DNA of 5,517 nt from Burkholderiales bacterium. GTDB lineage: Bacteria; Pseudomonadota; Gammaproteobacteria; Burkholderiales; CAIKXV01. The stretch spans positions 1 to 5,517 of the forward strand of contig JAIENF010000572.1 of the NCBI GenBank assembly GCA_019751575.1. Direction: 5' to 3'. Position 1 is the first letter of the stretch, and every line of letters begins with the position of its first letter. Position numbers and translations under genes: made by a program. Shown here piece after piece: positions 5,501 through 5,517 of this stretch. Under the pieces are notes generated by a model. That model did no database searches. It worked only from the letters and a program-made list of their open reading frames with translations, and was not told the origin of the DNA.

Positions 5501-5517
5501 CCCCCGTCCGCACTCGG

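Noticed and set aside
1..5517. CRISPR arrays, insertion sequences or transposase genes
   Set aside because: No regularly spaced repeats, terminal inverted repeats with target duplications or transposase motifs were seen.

Overview
The window comes from a clearly GC-rich bacterium with strong G/C bias at third codon positions. The genomically encoded CCA on the tRNA, the Shine-Dalgarno style and the gene types suggest a beta- or gammaproteobacterium. That placement is an impression, not a computed result.

Left part (1-3078, minus strand). Read from right to left, a likely catabolic operon contains: a single-pass membrane protein with an extracytoplasmic sensor-like domain (3078-2470); a class I CoA-transferase family subunit A (2406-1540); its subunit B (1543-788, 4-nt ATGA overlap); and an arylformamidase-like alpha/beta hydrolase (749 to beyond the left edge). 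The pair resembles the glutaconate CoA-transferase/IpdAB group, whose IpdAB branch opens rings of CoA thioesters in steroid breakdown. Subunit A contains an in-frame TGA at codon 103. The frame continues with family-typical sequence to the expected length. A 6-bp hairpin with a GGC loop lies 23 nt after the TGA, within the spacing of bacterial SECIS elements. I read it as a candidate selenocysteine-containing IpdA/GctA homologue, with a nonsense mutation or sequencing error as the main alternatives.

Centre (3233-3309, plus strand). A complete tRNA-Arg(CCG) gene lies divergent to the catabolic operon, with a plausible promoter just upstream.

Right part (3368-5447, plus strand). Two overlapping genes follow 58 nt after the tRNA. 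The first encodes a 247-residue beta-rich protein without a signal peptide. Its order of segments and short C-terminal tail resemble bacterial gasdermins. The second encodes a 450-residue cytoplasmic S8 (subtilisin-like) serine protease with a complete Asp/His/Asn/Ser set and a C-terminal TPR-like region. A gasdermin-like protein overlapping a repeat-bearing protease, next to a tRNA gene, has the layout of a protease-activated pore-forming cell-death system. It also recalls the fungal HET-Q1 gasdermin/HET-Q2 subtilase pair. The gasdermin assignment rests on pattern recognition only and needs structure prediction to confirm.

The last 70 bases carry only GC-rich inverted repeats after the protease stop. 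No stretch over 300 bases lacks a gene.
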